Source of the DNA: Aminobacter aganoensis
GTDB lineage: Bacteria; Pseudomonadota; Alphaproteobacteria; Rhizobiales; Rhizobiaceae
Assembly: GCF_014206975.1 (NCBI RefSeq)
Contig: NZ_JACHOU010000001.1
Location: 496,001-560,000, forward strand
Length of the DNA: 64,000 bases
Direction of reading: 5' to 3'
Made by a program: the position numbers and the translations under genes
Notes under the pieces: model-generated
What the model was told of the DNA's origin: nothing
Databases searched by the model: none
Seen by the model: only the letters and a program-made list of their open reading frames with translations
Shown here: piece by piece, positions 43,920 through 51,727 of the stretch
How the letters are laid out: every line of letters starts with the position of its first letter
Numbering within the stretch: the stretch's first letter is position 1

Positions 43920-45494
43920 TCACGTGAAGGCGTCGGGCATCGACGCCTTCTTGGCGGCGATGAAGTCCTTCAGGCCGTCGTCTATGCTTGGGTCGAGATA
44001 CGGCGCCTCGTAGCTTTCGAGCCAGCGCCGGGCGAGCTCGTTGGCGCGCTGCGGCGCGGTCTTCTGCCCTTCGGCAAGCCACTGCTCGTAGGAATTGTTG
44101 TCGGCGATGCTGGAGCGGTAGAATGCCGTCTGGAAATTGGCCTGGGTATGGTCGCAGCCGAGATAATGACTGCCGGGGCCGACCTGGCGGATGGCGTCCA
44201 TTGCCTGGCCATTTTCCGAGAGGTCGACACCTTCGGACAGTCTCTGCGTCATGCCGAGCTGGTCGATGTCCATCATGAACTTTTCGTAGCAGGAGGCGAG
44301 ACCGCCTTCGAGCCAGCCTGCCGAATGCAGCACGAAGTTGGTACCGGCCAGGATGGTCGAATTCAGCGTGTTCGCGCTTTCGTACGCTGCCTGTGCATCC
44401 GGCACCTTGGAGGCGCAGAGCGAGCCGCCGGTGCGGAACGGCAGTCCGAGGCGGCGTGCGAGCTGGGCAGCACCGTAAGAGACCAGCGACGGCTCCGGCG
44501 TGCCGAAAGTCGGGGCGCCCGACTGCATCGAGATCGACGAGGCGAAGGTGCCGAACAGCACCGGCGCGCCCTTGCGGATCAGCTGGGTGAACGATGCGCC
44601 GGCCAGCACCTCGGCCAGTACCTGGGTCAGCGTTCCGGCGACCGTCACCGGGCTCATCGCGCCGGCCAGGATGAACGGCGTGACGATGCAGGCCTGGTTG
44701 TGGCGCGCATAGACCTTCAGCGCCCCCAGCATGGTTTCGTCGAAGACCATTGGCGAATTGGCGTTGATCAGGCTGGTCAGCACCGTGTTGTTTTCGACGA
44801 AGTCGTCGCCGAACACGATCTTGGCCATGGCGATCGTGTCTTCCGCGCGTTCCGGGGCCGTGACCGACCCCATGAACGGCTTGTCGGAATATTTGATGTG
44901 GCTGTAGATCATGTCGAGGTGACGCTTGTTCACCGGCACGTCGACCGGCTCGCACACCGTGCCGCCCGAATGGTGGATCGACGGCGCCATGTAGGCGAGC
45001 TTCACGAAATTGCGGAAATCCTCGATCGTCGCGTAGCGGCGGTTGCCGTCGAGATCGCGCACGAAGGGCGGGCCGTAGACCGGCGCAAAGACTGTGGCGT
45101 TGCCGCCGATCTGTACCGAACGCTCCGAATTGCGCGCATGCTGGGTGTAGATCGAGGGGGCGGTCTTCAGCAGCGAGCGGCACAGGCCCTTGGGAAAGTG
45201 GACGCGCTCGCCCTTGACGTCGCAGCCAGCCTCTTTCCACAGCTGCAGCGCCTCGGCGTCGTCGCGGAACTCGATGCCGATTTCTTCGAGCACCGTATCG
45301 GCGTTCTTCTCGATGAGCGCCAGCCCCTCCTCGTTGAGGACCTCATATACGTTGATCTGGCGCTTGATGTAAGTGAGCTGGGTGCCGGGCCCGCCGCCGG
45401 AGCGTGCGGCGCGCCGTGCGGCCGCTCCGCCACTTGCGCCGCGCCCGCGTCGTCCACCCGACGCTTCCTGATCGGTCACGAGGTTTTCTGTCAT
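43920..45494 (-). CDS. MttB-family corrinoid methyltransferase 2 (non-pyrrolysine)
   Basis: A protein of 524 residues of the COG5598 superfamily without an in-frame amber codon. The barrel blocks INANSPMVFDETMLGAL and HSAGWLEGGLASCYEK are clear. Residues about 13-35 form an Arg/Gly/Ala-rich tail (GGRRGRGASGGAAARRAARS). The start at 45494 has AAGGA at 8 nt; ATGs at 45500 and 45503 are closer to that site. It is divergent from the corrinoid protein gene, its likely methyl acceptor. The substrate is expected to be a quaternary amine or betaine but is not known. Confidence 0.88.
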   Translation of the reverse strand: MTENLVTDQEASGGRRGRGASGGAAARRAARSGGGPGTQLTYIKRQINVYEVLNEEGLALIEKNADTVLEEIGIEFRDDAEALQLWKEAGCDVKGERVHFPKGLCRSLLKTAPSIYTQHARNSERSVQIGGNATVFAPVYGPPFVRDLDGNRRYATIEDFRNFVKLAYMAPSIHHSGGTVCEPVDVPVNKRHLDMIYSHIKYSDKPFMGSVTAPERAEDTIAMAKIVFGDDFVENNTVLTSLINANSPMVFDETMLGALKVYARHNQACIVTPFILAGAMSPVTVAGTLTQVLAEVLAGASFTQLIRKGAPVLFGTFASSISMQSGAPTFGTPEPSLVSYGAAQLARRLGLPFRTGGSLCASKVPDAQAAYESANTLNSTILAGTNFVLHSAGWLEGGLASCYEKFMMDIDQLGMTQRLSEGVDLSENGQAMDAIRQVGPGSHYLGCDHTQANFQTAFYRSSIADNNSYEQWLAEGQKTAPQRANELARRWLESYEAPYLDPSIDDGLKDFIAAKKASMPDAFT

Positions 45495-45591
45495 CGCCAT
45501 CATCCTTGAAACACGTTTGGCCGCCTGTCGCAGCACCTCGCAGGATCGTAGTCATGCACCCTAGGCGAAACGGCTTGCCAGCGCCAACGCC

Positions 45592-45656
45592 TGTCGCAAA
45601 ATCGACAAGCAAGTCGGCAAGTTATCAGTCGCTTTCGTTTTGCAGGAGGTCGCAAA
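45592..45656. promoter_or_regulatory. TGTCGCAAA elements between MttB 2 and corrinoid gene
   Basis: TGTCGCAAAATCGACA lies at 45592-45607 and GGTCGCAAA at 45648-45656, in the divergent spacer. Similar TGTCGC/GCGACA elements lie upstream of the GlxA-type regulator and of the second GcvT-fused dehydrogenase. This suggests a common activator, possibly that regulator; it is inference from similarity. Confidence 0.45.
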
Positions 45657-45746
45657 TCAGCTATGGATTTGCGGCACTTGCAAGCTAGGTATTAGCGCAG
45701 TAGCCGCCCGCCGCAATTTGGCGCCGTCCCGAGGGAGCCCCCGAAC

Positions 45747-46445
45747 ATGTCCGACGATGAAATCATCCTGTCCGAGCTTTCCGACGACGAACTCGTGCAG
45801 CAGATGCACGACGATCTCTATGACGGGCTCAAGGAAGAGATCGAGGACGGTACCAACATCCTGCTCGAGCGAGGCTGGGCGCCCTACAAGGTGCTGACCG
45901 AGGCGCTCGTCGAAGGCATGCGCATCGTCGGCGAGGATTTCCGCGACGGCATTCTGTTCGTTCCCGAAGTGTTGCTGTCGGCAAACGCCATGAAGGCCGG
46001 CATGTTCATCCTGCGCCCGCTACTGGCGGCCACAGGTGCTCCCAAGCAGGGCAAGTTGGTCATCGGCACGGTCAAGGGTGACATCCACGACATCGGCAAG
46101 AACCTCGTCGGCATGATGATGGAAGGCGCCGGCTTCGACGTCATCGACCTCGGCATCAACAATCCGGTCGAGAACTATCTGGCAGCCATCGAGGAACATC
46201 AGCCCGACATCATCGGCATGTCGGCGCTTTTGACCACGACCATGCCCTACATGAAGGTCGTCATCGACACGATGAAGGAAAAGGGCATCCGCGACGACTT
46301 TGTCGTGCTCGTCGGCGGCGCCCCGCTCAACGAGGAATTCGGCAAGGCCGTCGGCGCCGATGCCTACTGCCGCGACGCGGCGGTGGCCGTCGAGACCGCC
46401 AAGGACTACATGAAGCGCAAGCACAATTTGCGCGCCTCTGCCTGA
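45747..46445 (+). CDS. Corrinoid-binding methyl carrier protein
   Basis: A protein of 232 residues: an N-terminal helical cap (about 15-95) and a C-terminal B12-binding Rossmann domain with the signature GDIHDIGKN, in which His 114 is the lower ligand of cobalt. The family (MtbC/MtgC, MetH B12 module) carries the methyl group between methyltransferases. The first 35 residues are strongly acidic (MSDDEIILSELSDDELVQQM, then more Asp/Glu). It is the only corrinoid carrier in the window and could serve both MttBs, the methyl-THF methyltransferase and the homocysteine methyltransferase. Confidence 0.93.
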   Translation: MSDDEIILSELSDDELVQQMHDDLYDGLKEEIEDGTNILLERGWAPYKVLTEALVEGMRIVGEDFRDGILFVPEVLLSANAMKAGMFILRPLLAATGAPKQGKLVIGTVKGDIHDIGKNLVGMMMEGAGFDVIDLGINNPVENYLAAIEEHQPDIIGMSALLTTTMPYMKVVIDTMKEKGIRDDFVVLVGGAPLNEEFGKAVGADAYCRDAAVAVETAKDYMKRKHNLRASA

Positions 46446-46452
46446 CGCAACA

Positions 46453-46476
46453 AGGCCGCACCTTGCGGTGCGGCCT
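46453..46476 (+). terminator. Terminator after the corrinoid gene
   Basis: Perfect 10-bp stem AGGCCGCACC/GGTGCGGCCT with a TTGC loop, 8 nt after the corrinoid stop. The T-run is short (CTTC), so it may only partly terminate. Confidence 0.65.
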
Positions 46477-46516
46477 CTTCGTGCCGATGTGAATGAGATT
46501 GACGGCGATCAGTCCC

Positions 46517-46651
46517 CTATTGGACTGTGTCCTCGATGGCGTTCGCCGTACCTTTGACGTCCTTGCCGACGCCGCGAATGGTGTTGGCACAAGAGGCCAG
46601 TGCGAGCGCGCAGGCGATGATGGCGACCGGTGCCAGACGTGACAGTTTCAT
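46517..46651 (-). CDS. Entericidin-like small lipoprotein
   Basis: A protein of 44 residues with a lipoprotein signal ending in the lipobox LASC, followed by ANTIRGVGKDVKGTANAIED, the conserved entericidin EcnA/EcnB sequence. Such outer-membrane-bound peptides form a stationary-phase antidote/toxin-type pair in enterics; single copies are common in alphaproteobacteria. AGAGGGA precedes the ATG at 46651. It lies on the opposite strand between the corrinoid and DUF1638 genes. Confidence 0.85.
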   Translation of the reverse strand: MKLSRLAPVAIIACALALASCANTIRGVGKDVKGTANAIEDTVQ

Positions 46652-46713
46652 GGACTGGATTCCCTCTCTCTGTATTTCGCCCTAACGCAACGAAGGCCGG
46701 TCGACTGGGTTCC

Positions 46714-47352
46714 ATGGCCACAAAGCAAAAAACGAAACCCGACATCGCGGACAGGCTGCTGGTCATAGGCTGCGGCATGATTGCGCGCGAGGTGCTGACG
46801 GTCAAGGAGCGGCTGGGACTCGATCATCTCGAACTCACCTGCCTACCGGCCGACTTCCATTTTCGCCCCGACCGCATCGCGCCTGTCATGGACAAGGCGA
46901 TCACCGAGGCCAAGGCGGAAGGCTACCAGCACATCTATGTCGGTTACGCCGATTGCGGCACCGGCGGCCTGCTCGACCGGGTCTGCGAAAGGCATGGCGT
47001 CGAGCGCATCGCGGGCCCGCACTGCTTTGCCTTCTACCAGGGCGCCGAAGCCTACGCCAAGGTCGGCGAAGCCGACATGATGTCGTTCTACATGACCGAC
47101 TTCCTGTGCCGGCAGTTCGATGCCTTCTTCATCAAGCCACTCGGGCTCGACCGGCACCCGGAGCTGGTGACCGACTACTTCGGAAATTACGAGAAGCTGA
47201 TCTACCTCGCCCAGACCGACGACCCGGCCCTCGACAAGGTGGCCGAGGACGCCGCCAGGATGCTGGGGCTGGTCTATGAGCGGCGCGCCACCGGCTATGG
47301 CGACCTGCCCCAGGCCCTTGCCAACGCAGCGTCAGCCACGGCAGATCATTAA
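46714..47352 (+). CDS. DUF1638 family protein
   Basis: A protein of 212 residues. The N-terminus RLLVIGCGMIAREVL and the middle YVGYADCGTGGLLDRVCERHGVERI in part match DUF1638, a family found next to corrinoid methyltransferase genes. Two Cys and several His could bind metal or a cofactor. The start at 46714 was taken after the upstream spacer; the function is unknown. Its position between corrinoid and folate genes suggests a helper in the methyl-transfer pathway. Confidence 0.8.
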   Translation: MATKQKTKPDIADRLLVIGCGMIAREVLTVKERLGLDHLELTCLPADFHFRPDRIAPVMDKAITEAKAEGYQHIYVGYADCGTGGLLDRVCERHGVERIAGPHCFAFYQGAEAYAKVGEADMMSFYMTDFLCRQFDAFFIKPLGLDRHPELVTDYFGNYEKLIYLAQTDDPALDKVAEDAARMLGLVYERRATGYGDLPQALANAASATADH

Positions 47353-47400
47353 AGCGCCTGATTCCTCCCCTGAGGTTCGGCCACAAGGGGAAGGTTTTTC

Positions 47401-47976
47401 ATGGCTTTTCGCACGTTGATGCTTGCTGCGGTCCTCACGGCGTCCGCCGGTTTTGCCCATGCCGACGGCGCGGTGCAGAAGCTCATGACGCCCGCCGACA
47501 AGGCGCGGCTCGAAAAATACGACGACACGCGGAAAGAAGCCCTGCAGGGCGCCAGGACCGGTGCGCCGGCAGATGTGGCCGTGCTCGACGGAATGCTCGC
47601 CAAGCCGCTGCTTTCAGTTCCCGATTTTGACATGGCCGGCAATTGGCAGTGCCGCACCATCAAGGCCGGCGGCGACGTGCCTCTCGTGATCTACGGCTGG
47701 TTCAAATGCAAGGTCAGCGACGACGGCTCAGGCTGGCAGCTGGAAAAACTGAGCGGCTCCCAGCGCACCAAGGGCCGTTTCTACGACGACGGCGAGAAGC
47801 GCTCGATCTATCTCGGCTCCGGCTTCATCGCCGGCGACAAGCCGAAAGCCTATGGCGACGGCCCGGAAACGGACCAGATCGGCTATGCCTTCCGCTCTGG
47901 GCCGGCAGAATGGCGCATCGAATTTCCGTCGCCGCGATACGAATCCAAACTGGACGTCATCGAATTCCGGCGCTGA
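47401..47976 (+). CDS. DUF4893-type exported protein
   Basis: A protein of 191 residues with a signal peptide (cleavage near AHA-DG) and a beta-rich mature part including WQCRTIKAGGDVPLVIYGWFKC, with a Cys pair. It resembles DUF4893 proteins of alphaproteobacteria. Function unknown. There is no sign that it belongs to the methyl-transfer genes on either side. Confidence 0.7.
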   Translation: MAFRTLMLAAVLTASAGFAHADGAVQKLMTPADKARLEKYDDTRKEALQGARTGAPADVAVLDGMLAKPLLSVPDFDMAGNWQCRTIKAGGDVPLVIYGWFKCKVSDDGSGWQLEKLSGSQRTKGRFYDDGEKRSIYLGSGFIAGDKPKAYGDGPETDQIGYAFRSGPAEWRIEFPSPRYESKLDVIEFRR

Positions 47977-48102
47977 CATTGCATTCGGGGCCGCGCGGCA
48001 TCACATGCAGCCTTCCGGTGTCATCAAGGATTAACCTGGCCGTCGCACACTGCGATGGGGATCGGCGCATGAAGATGCTGCCGCAAGTGGGCTGAAGACT
48101 GC

Positions 48103-48762
48103 ATGAAAAGGCAAAACGACGAATCTGACGCGAGCGAAATCGCTGCGGCGCCGCAGCGGCGTCGCGGACGCCGCCTCTCCACCATCTTTGCCCAGCTCGC
48201 CCGCGACGCCAACGGCAACATCTCCATCGGCGACATCAGGGACACCTTGGGCAAGCGCAGCTTCGCGCCGCTCCTGGTGCTGTTCGCCGCCTTCAACCTG
48301 CTGCCCCTGCCGCCGGGCGCTTCGGCGGTGCTCGGCCTGCCGTTGCTGATCGTGGCCGCACAGATGGCCTTTGGCAGCAACCGCGCCTGGCTGCCCGACT
48401 TCATCACCAAGCGCTCGCTCTCTGCCGAGCAGTTCCGTACCGTCACCGACTGGGTCATTCCGAGGCTGATCCGCCTCGAAGAGGTCGTGCGGCCGCGCTA
48501 CTGGCCATTCTGGCGCAAGCAGGGCGACCGCGTGATCGGCATCATCGCGCTCATCCTGTCGGTCTCGATCACCCTTCCGATTCCCCTCGGCAACTGGCTG
48601 CCGGCCTTTGCCACGGCACTCCTCGGGCTGGCACTGTCGGAGCGCGACGGCATCCTCTTTGCCGTGGGCAGTGCGGTTGGCGTCGCCTCGCTGGCAGTCG
48701 TCGGCATCGTGGTTGGCGGCGCGGGCTTTGCCACGCACGCCTTCATTGCCTGGCTGGGGTAG
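48103..48762 (+). CDS. ExoD-family membrane protein
   Basis: A protein of 219 residues with a cytoplasmic head (RRGRRLSTIFAQLARDANGN, then ISIGDIRDTLGKRSFAPLL) and about four membrane segments, as in ExoD of rhizobia, a protein needed for normal exopolysaccharide and alkaline tolerance. The biochemical role is unclear. The formyltransferase-like gene follows after 5 nt. Confidence 0.85.
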   Translation: MKRQNDESDASEIAAAPQRRRGRRLSTIFAQLARDANGNISIGDIRDTLGKRSFAPLLVLFAAFNLLPLPPGASAVLGLPLLIVAAQMAFGSNRAWLPDFITKRSLSAEQFRTVTDWVIPRLIRLEEVVRPRYWPFWRKQGDRVIGIIALILSVSITLPIPLGNWLPAFATALLGLALSERDGILFAVGSAVGVASLAVVGIVVGGAGFATHAFIAWLG

Positions 48763-48767
48763 CTTGA

Positions 48768-49535
48768 ATGGATCGCAGGCCTATCGTCTTCGTCACCGAA
48801 GGCGGCGAACATATCTGGGCTATCATCAACAGTCTGACCGATCGCTTCGGTCCCATATCGGTCGTTCTTGAAACGCCCTATTCCAAGCGTGAGCTGCTGG
48901 TCCGCAGGGCCAGGAAGCTCGGCCGGTTGTCCGTCATCGGACAATTGGGCACCATGATCCTCATCCGGCTCGGGAAAAGCTTCTTTCACGGCCGTATCGA
49001 CCAACTGATCGCCCAGGAAAACCTGGAAACCGAGCCCCGCGCCGGCCAGGAAATCGTGTCGATTTCATCCGCCAACGGCCCCGAACTGGTCGAGACGGTA
49101 CGCCGGCTCGAGCCGGCGGTGGTGTTTCTTGCCGGCTGCAGGCTGCTTTCGGCAAGGATCCTCGCCGACATCCCCTGCCCGGTCATCAACTACCACTCCG
49201 GCATCAACCCGAAATATCGCGGCATGAATGGCGGATACTGGGCGCTTGCCACCGGCGATACCGGGAATTTCGGCTCAACTGTGCATCTGGTCGATGCCGG
49301 CGTCGACACCGGTGCAGTGCTCTACCAGTCGCGCGGAATGCCCGGCAAAGGCGACACCATCGCCAGCTACGCCATGCGCCAGGCCGCCTTCTCCCGCGAC
49401 ATCTGCGCCCGGGCCGTCGAGGATGCACTGAACGGAACCCTCGCGCCGATCGACACAGGCCTGCCCTCCAGGCAATGGTACCATCCAACCGTCTGGCAGT
49501 ACCTTTGGAGCGGCATCCGACGCGACGTCTGGTAG
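48768..49535 (+). CDS. Formyltransferase-fold protein
   Basis: A protein of 255 residues. The catalytic region of 10-formyl-THF-dependent formyltransferases is visible: VINYHSGINPKYRGMNGG with the Asn and His, and VHLVDAGVDTG with the Asp. The N-terminal part differs from methionyl-tRNA formyltransferase and PurN, so the acceptor is unknown; sugar-nucleotide or polysaccharide amines are possible, given the ExoD gene 5 nt upstream. Confidence 0.8.
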   Translation: MDRRPIVFVTEGGEHIWAIINSLTDRFGPISVVLETPYSKRELLVRRARKLGRLSVIGQLGTMILIRLGKSFFHGRIDQLIAQENLETEPRAGQEIVSISSANGPELVETVRRLEPAVVFLAGCRLLSARILADIPCPVINYHSGINPKYRGMNGGYWALATGDTGNFGSTVHLVDAGVDTGAVLYQSRGMPGKGDTIASYAMRQAAFSRDICARAVEDALNGTLAPIDTGLPSRQWYHPTVWQYLWSGIRRDVW

Positions 49536-49671
49536 CGCCGCGGCAACTACCCAACCTCTATCTTTTTACGACACGCCACCGCGTCGCTTTTGAATGCGCG
49601 CGCGTCGTCCCATAACAAGCAGCACCCCCGTGGTTGCGGCAAAGCTCAACGTCACTGAAAGCGAGACCGAA

Positions 49672-49974
49672 ATGGCCGACCTGATCATTGTCTACTGGCG
49701 CGACATCCCCGCTCAGGTGATCGTCAAAAAGGGCCGGCAGAACGCCAAGCGCGAACTGCCGCTGCGCTTCACCGAGGCGATCGACATGTGCGCCATGCGA
49801 ACTGGCGCAGGCGACACCGACGCCTATCTGGCGGAGTGGCGCAAGGCCGACCCGGTTCCGGTCAGCGACGACCTCGAAGGCGAAGCCGACAAGGCCATGG
49901 CCGAGATCGATGCGAATTTCACACGCGAGCGGCTGGTCGCTCTCGTCAAGGCAGGCGGCAAGGAAGATGGTTGA
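49672..49974 (+). CDS. PF13769 (virulence factor-like) small protein
   Basis: A protein of 100 residues. The stretch LIIVYWRDIPAQVIVKKGRQ opens the conserved domain named after a fungal virulence factor but common in bacterial one-carbon gene sets. The start at 49672 is the simplest; the frame is open to an ATG at 49594. Its stop overlaps the start of the MetV-like gene by 8 nt, so it is tightly coupled to the folate reductase pair. Molecular function unknown. Confidence 0.75.
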   Translation: MADLIIVYWRDIPAQVIVKKGRQNAKRELPLRFTEAIDMCAMRTGAGDTDAYLAEWRKADPVPVSDDLEGEADKAMAEIDANFTRERLVALVKAGGKEDG

Positions 49975-50551
49975 TACCCAGCCGACAGTAACCCAGGCGA
50001 CCTTGGTCAAGAAGGCCGCTCCCAAGAGCGACTACAAGCCCGCCGACGTGTCGCCCCAGCGCCGCGTCCAGCGCAGCTACACGATCAGGCTGTGGTCGAT
50101 CCGCCATTCGCGCCTGCTCGAATGGTTCTACAGCCGCTTCGCTGACATGTTCCTGCTGCTCCATCCCTTGTGGAAAGGGATCGGCTATGGCCGCGTCGAG
50201 GCCCCGATCAAGTTTGTCGAGAAGCGGGTCAAGGGCCTGATGTTCGACTGCCGCATGTGCGGCCAGTGCGTACTGTCGTCCACCGGCATGTCGTGCCCGA
50301 TGAACTGCCCCAAGCAGTTGCGCAACGGCCCATGCGGCGGCGTGCGCGCCAACGGCAATTGCGAGGTCGAACCCGACATGCCTTGCGTCTGGGTCAAGGC
50401 TTGGGAAGGCTCGCGCAACATGGTCAAGGGCGACGCCATCCTCAATGTCCAGAAGCCGGTCGACCAGTCGCTGCGCGAAACCTCGGCCTGGCTCAGGGTC
50501 ACGGCCCAAGCCGCCGCAACGCGCGAAACCGCCAGCAAGGAAGTCGCATGA
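49967..50551 (+). CDS. MetV-like iron-sulfur/zinc subunit of methylene-THF reductase (PF12225)
   Basis: A protein of 194 residues. Residues 95-140 hold eight Cys (95, 98, 101, 110, 114, 123, 132, 140; DCRMCGQCVLSSTGMSC onward) able to bind iron-sulfur clusters, as in the MetV subunit of acetogen-type methylenetetrahydrofolate reductase. Its stop overlaps the MetF-like start (ATGA at 50548-50551). Together they should interconvert methyl-THF and methylene-THF with electron carriers other than NADH alone. Confidence 0.82.
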   Translation: MVDTQPTVTQATLVKKAAPKSDYKPADVSPQRRVQRSYTIRLWSIRHSRLLEWFYSRFADMFLLLHPLWKGIGYGRVEAPIKFVEKRVKGLMFDCRMCGQCVLSSTGMSCPMNCPKQLRNGPCGGVRANGNCEVEPDMPCVWVKAWEGSRNMVKGDAILNVQKPVDQSLRETSAWLRVTAQAAATRETASKEVA

Positions 50552-51648
50552 CCCCGCCGCGCCCGCGCCAGACCGACGAGCATCCCGACGGCATCGACCT
50601 GCCGCTCGACCGCCTGCCCGGCCATTCGTCGCGGGGAAGGTTGGAGCGCGTGCTTCGCCGGGGCGAGTTTGCCGTGACGACGGAACTCAACCCGCCCGAC
50701 AGCGCCGACCCCGAAGACGTCTACAACCGCGCCAAGATTTTCGACGGCTGGGTCGACGGCATCAATGCGGTCGACGCCTCCGGTGCCAACTGCCACATGT
50801 CGTCGGTCGGCATCTGCGCCCTGCTGACCCGCATGGGCTACGCCCCGATCATGCAGATCGCCTGCCGCGACAAGAACCGCATCGCCATCCAGGGCGACGT
50901 GCTGGGCGCCGCGGCCATGGGCGTCGCCAACATACTCTGCCTCACCGGCGATGGCGTGCAGGCCGGCGACCAGCCTGGCGCCAAGCCGGTCTTCGACCTC
51001 GACTCGATGTCGCTGCTCGAAACCGTCCGCATCATGCGTGACAACGGCAAGTTCCTGTCGGGCCGCAAGCTGACGACCCCGCCACAGCTGTTCCTCGGCG
51101 CGGCAGTGAACCCCTTCGCCCCGCCCTATGACTTCCGACCGGTCCACCTTGGTAAGAAGATCGCCGCCGGCGCGCAGTTCGTGCAGAGCCAGTACTGCTT
51201 CGACGTGCCGATGTTCCGCACCTTCATGCAGCGTGTCCGCGACCTCGGCTACGCCGAACAGTGCTTCATCCTGTGCGGCGTTGGCCCCCTTGCTTCGGCC
51301 AAGACCGCCAAGTGGATCCGATCGAACGTGCCGGGCATCCACATCCCGGATTCGATCATCGCGCGCCTAGAAGGTGCCCAGGACCAGAAGAAGGAAGGCA
51401 AGCAGATCTGCATCGACATCATCAACGAGGTGAAGGAGATCGCCGGCGTGGCGGGCATCCATGTGATGGCCTACAGGCAGGAGGAATACGTTGCCGAGAT
51501 CGTCGATGAATCGGGCGTGCTGAAAGGCCGCCGGCCTTGGAAACGCGAAGCCCGCCCTGACGACCAGCTGGTCGCCTCGCGGCTTGAGCACATCCTGCAT
51601 GACGACGTTACCGAATCGCAGGTCGACATGGTGAAGACCGCGCACTGA
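50548..51648 (+). CDS. Methylenetetrahydrofolate reductase, MetF family
   Basis: A protein of 366 residues, longer than the roughly 290-300 of E. coli MetF, with a 40-residue N-terminal extension. Core motifs are VTTELNPPDSADP (catalytic Glu region), ANILCLTGDG and AAGAQFVQSQYCFD. It is coupled to the MetV-like gene and followed by the methyl-THF:corrinoid methyltransferase. It can reduce methylene-THF to supply methionine synthesis or run in reverse to oxidise methyl groups from the MttB pathway. Confidence 0.88.
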   Translation: MTPPRPRQTDEHPDGIDLPLDRLPGHSSRGRLERVLRRGEFAVTTELNPPDSADPEDVYNRAKIFDGWVDGINAVDASGANCHMSSVGICALLTRMGYAPIMQIACRDKNRIAIQGDVLGAAAMGVANILCLTGDGVQAGDQPGAKPVFDLDSMSLLETVRIMRDNGKFLSGRKLTTPPQLFLGAAVNPFAPPYDFRPVHLGKKIAAGAQFVQSQYCFDVPMFRTFMQRVRDLGYAEQCFILCGVGPLASAKTAKWIRSNVPGIHIPDSIIARLEGAQDQKKEGKQICIDIINEVKEIAGVAGIHVMAYRQEEYVAEIVDESGVLKGRRPWKREARPDDQLVASRLEHILHDDVTESQVDMVKTAH

Positions 51649-51690
51649 AGATACGGGCGCGGCCGCCGCGCTTGAACGAAAACAGACAAC

Positions 51691-51712
51691 GATATAAAGA
51701 AATCTTTATATC
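51691..51712. promoter_or_regulatory. SAH/SAM-type operator, perfect palindrome
   Basis: Arms GATATAAAGA (51691-51700) and TCTTTATATC (51703-51712) are perfect reverse complements separated by AA. It ends 15 nt before the methyl-THF:corrinoid methyltransferase start. It is the better copy of the site at 34025-34044. Its shape fits ArsR-family SAM/SAH-responsive regulators. Confidence 0.8.
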
Positions 51713-51727
51713 CCACGGAGAGGATAC

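Noticed and set aside
22814-45494. Pyrrolysine-type MttB genes
   Set aside because: Both MttB frames are open without an internal TAG, and no pyl genes are seen.
45495-45746. Cobalamin riboswitch between MttB 2 and the corrinoid gene
   Set aside because: No B12-box-like sequence or long conserved fold was found by eye; only short TGTCGCAAA elements.
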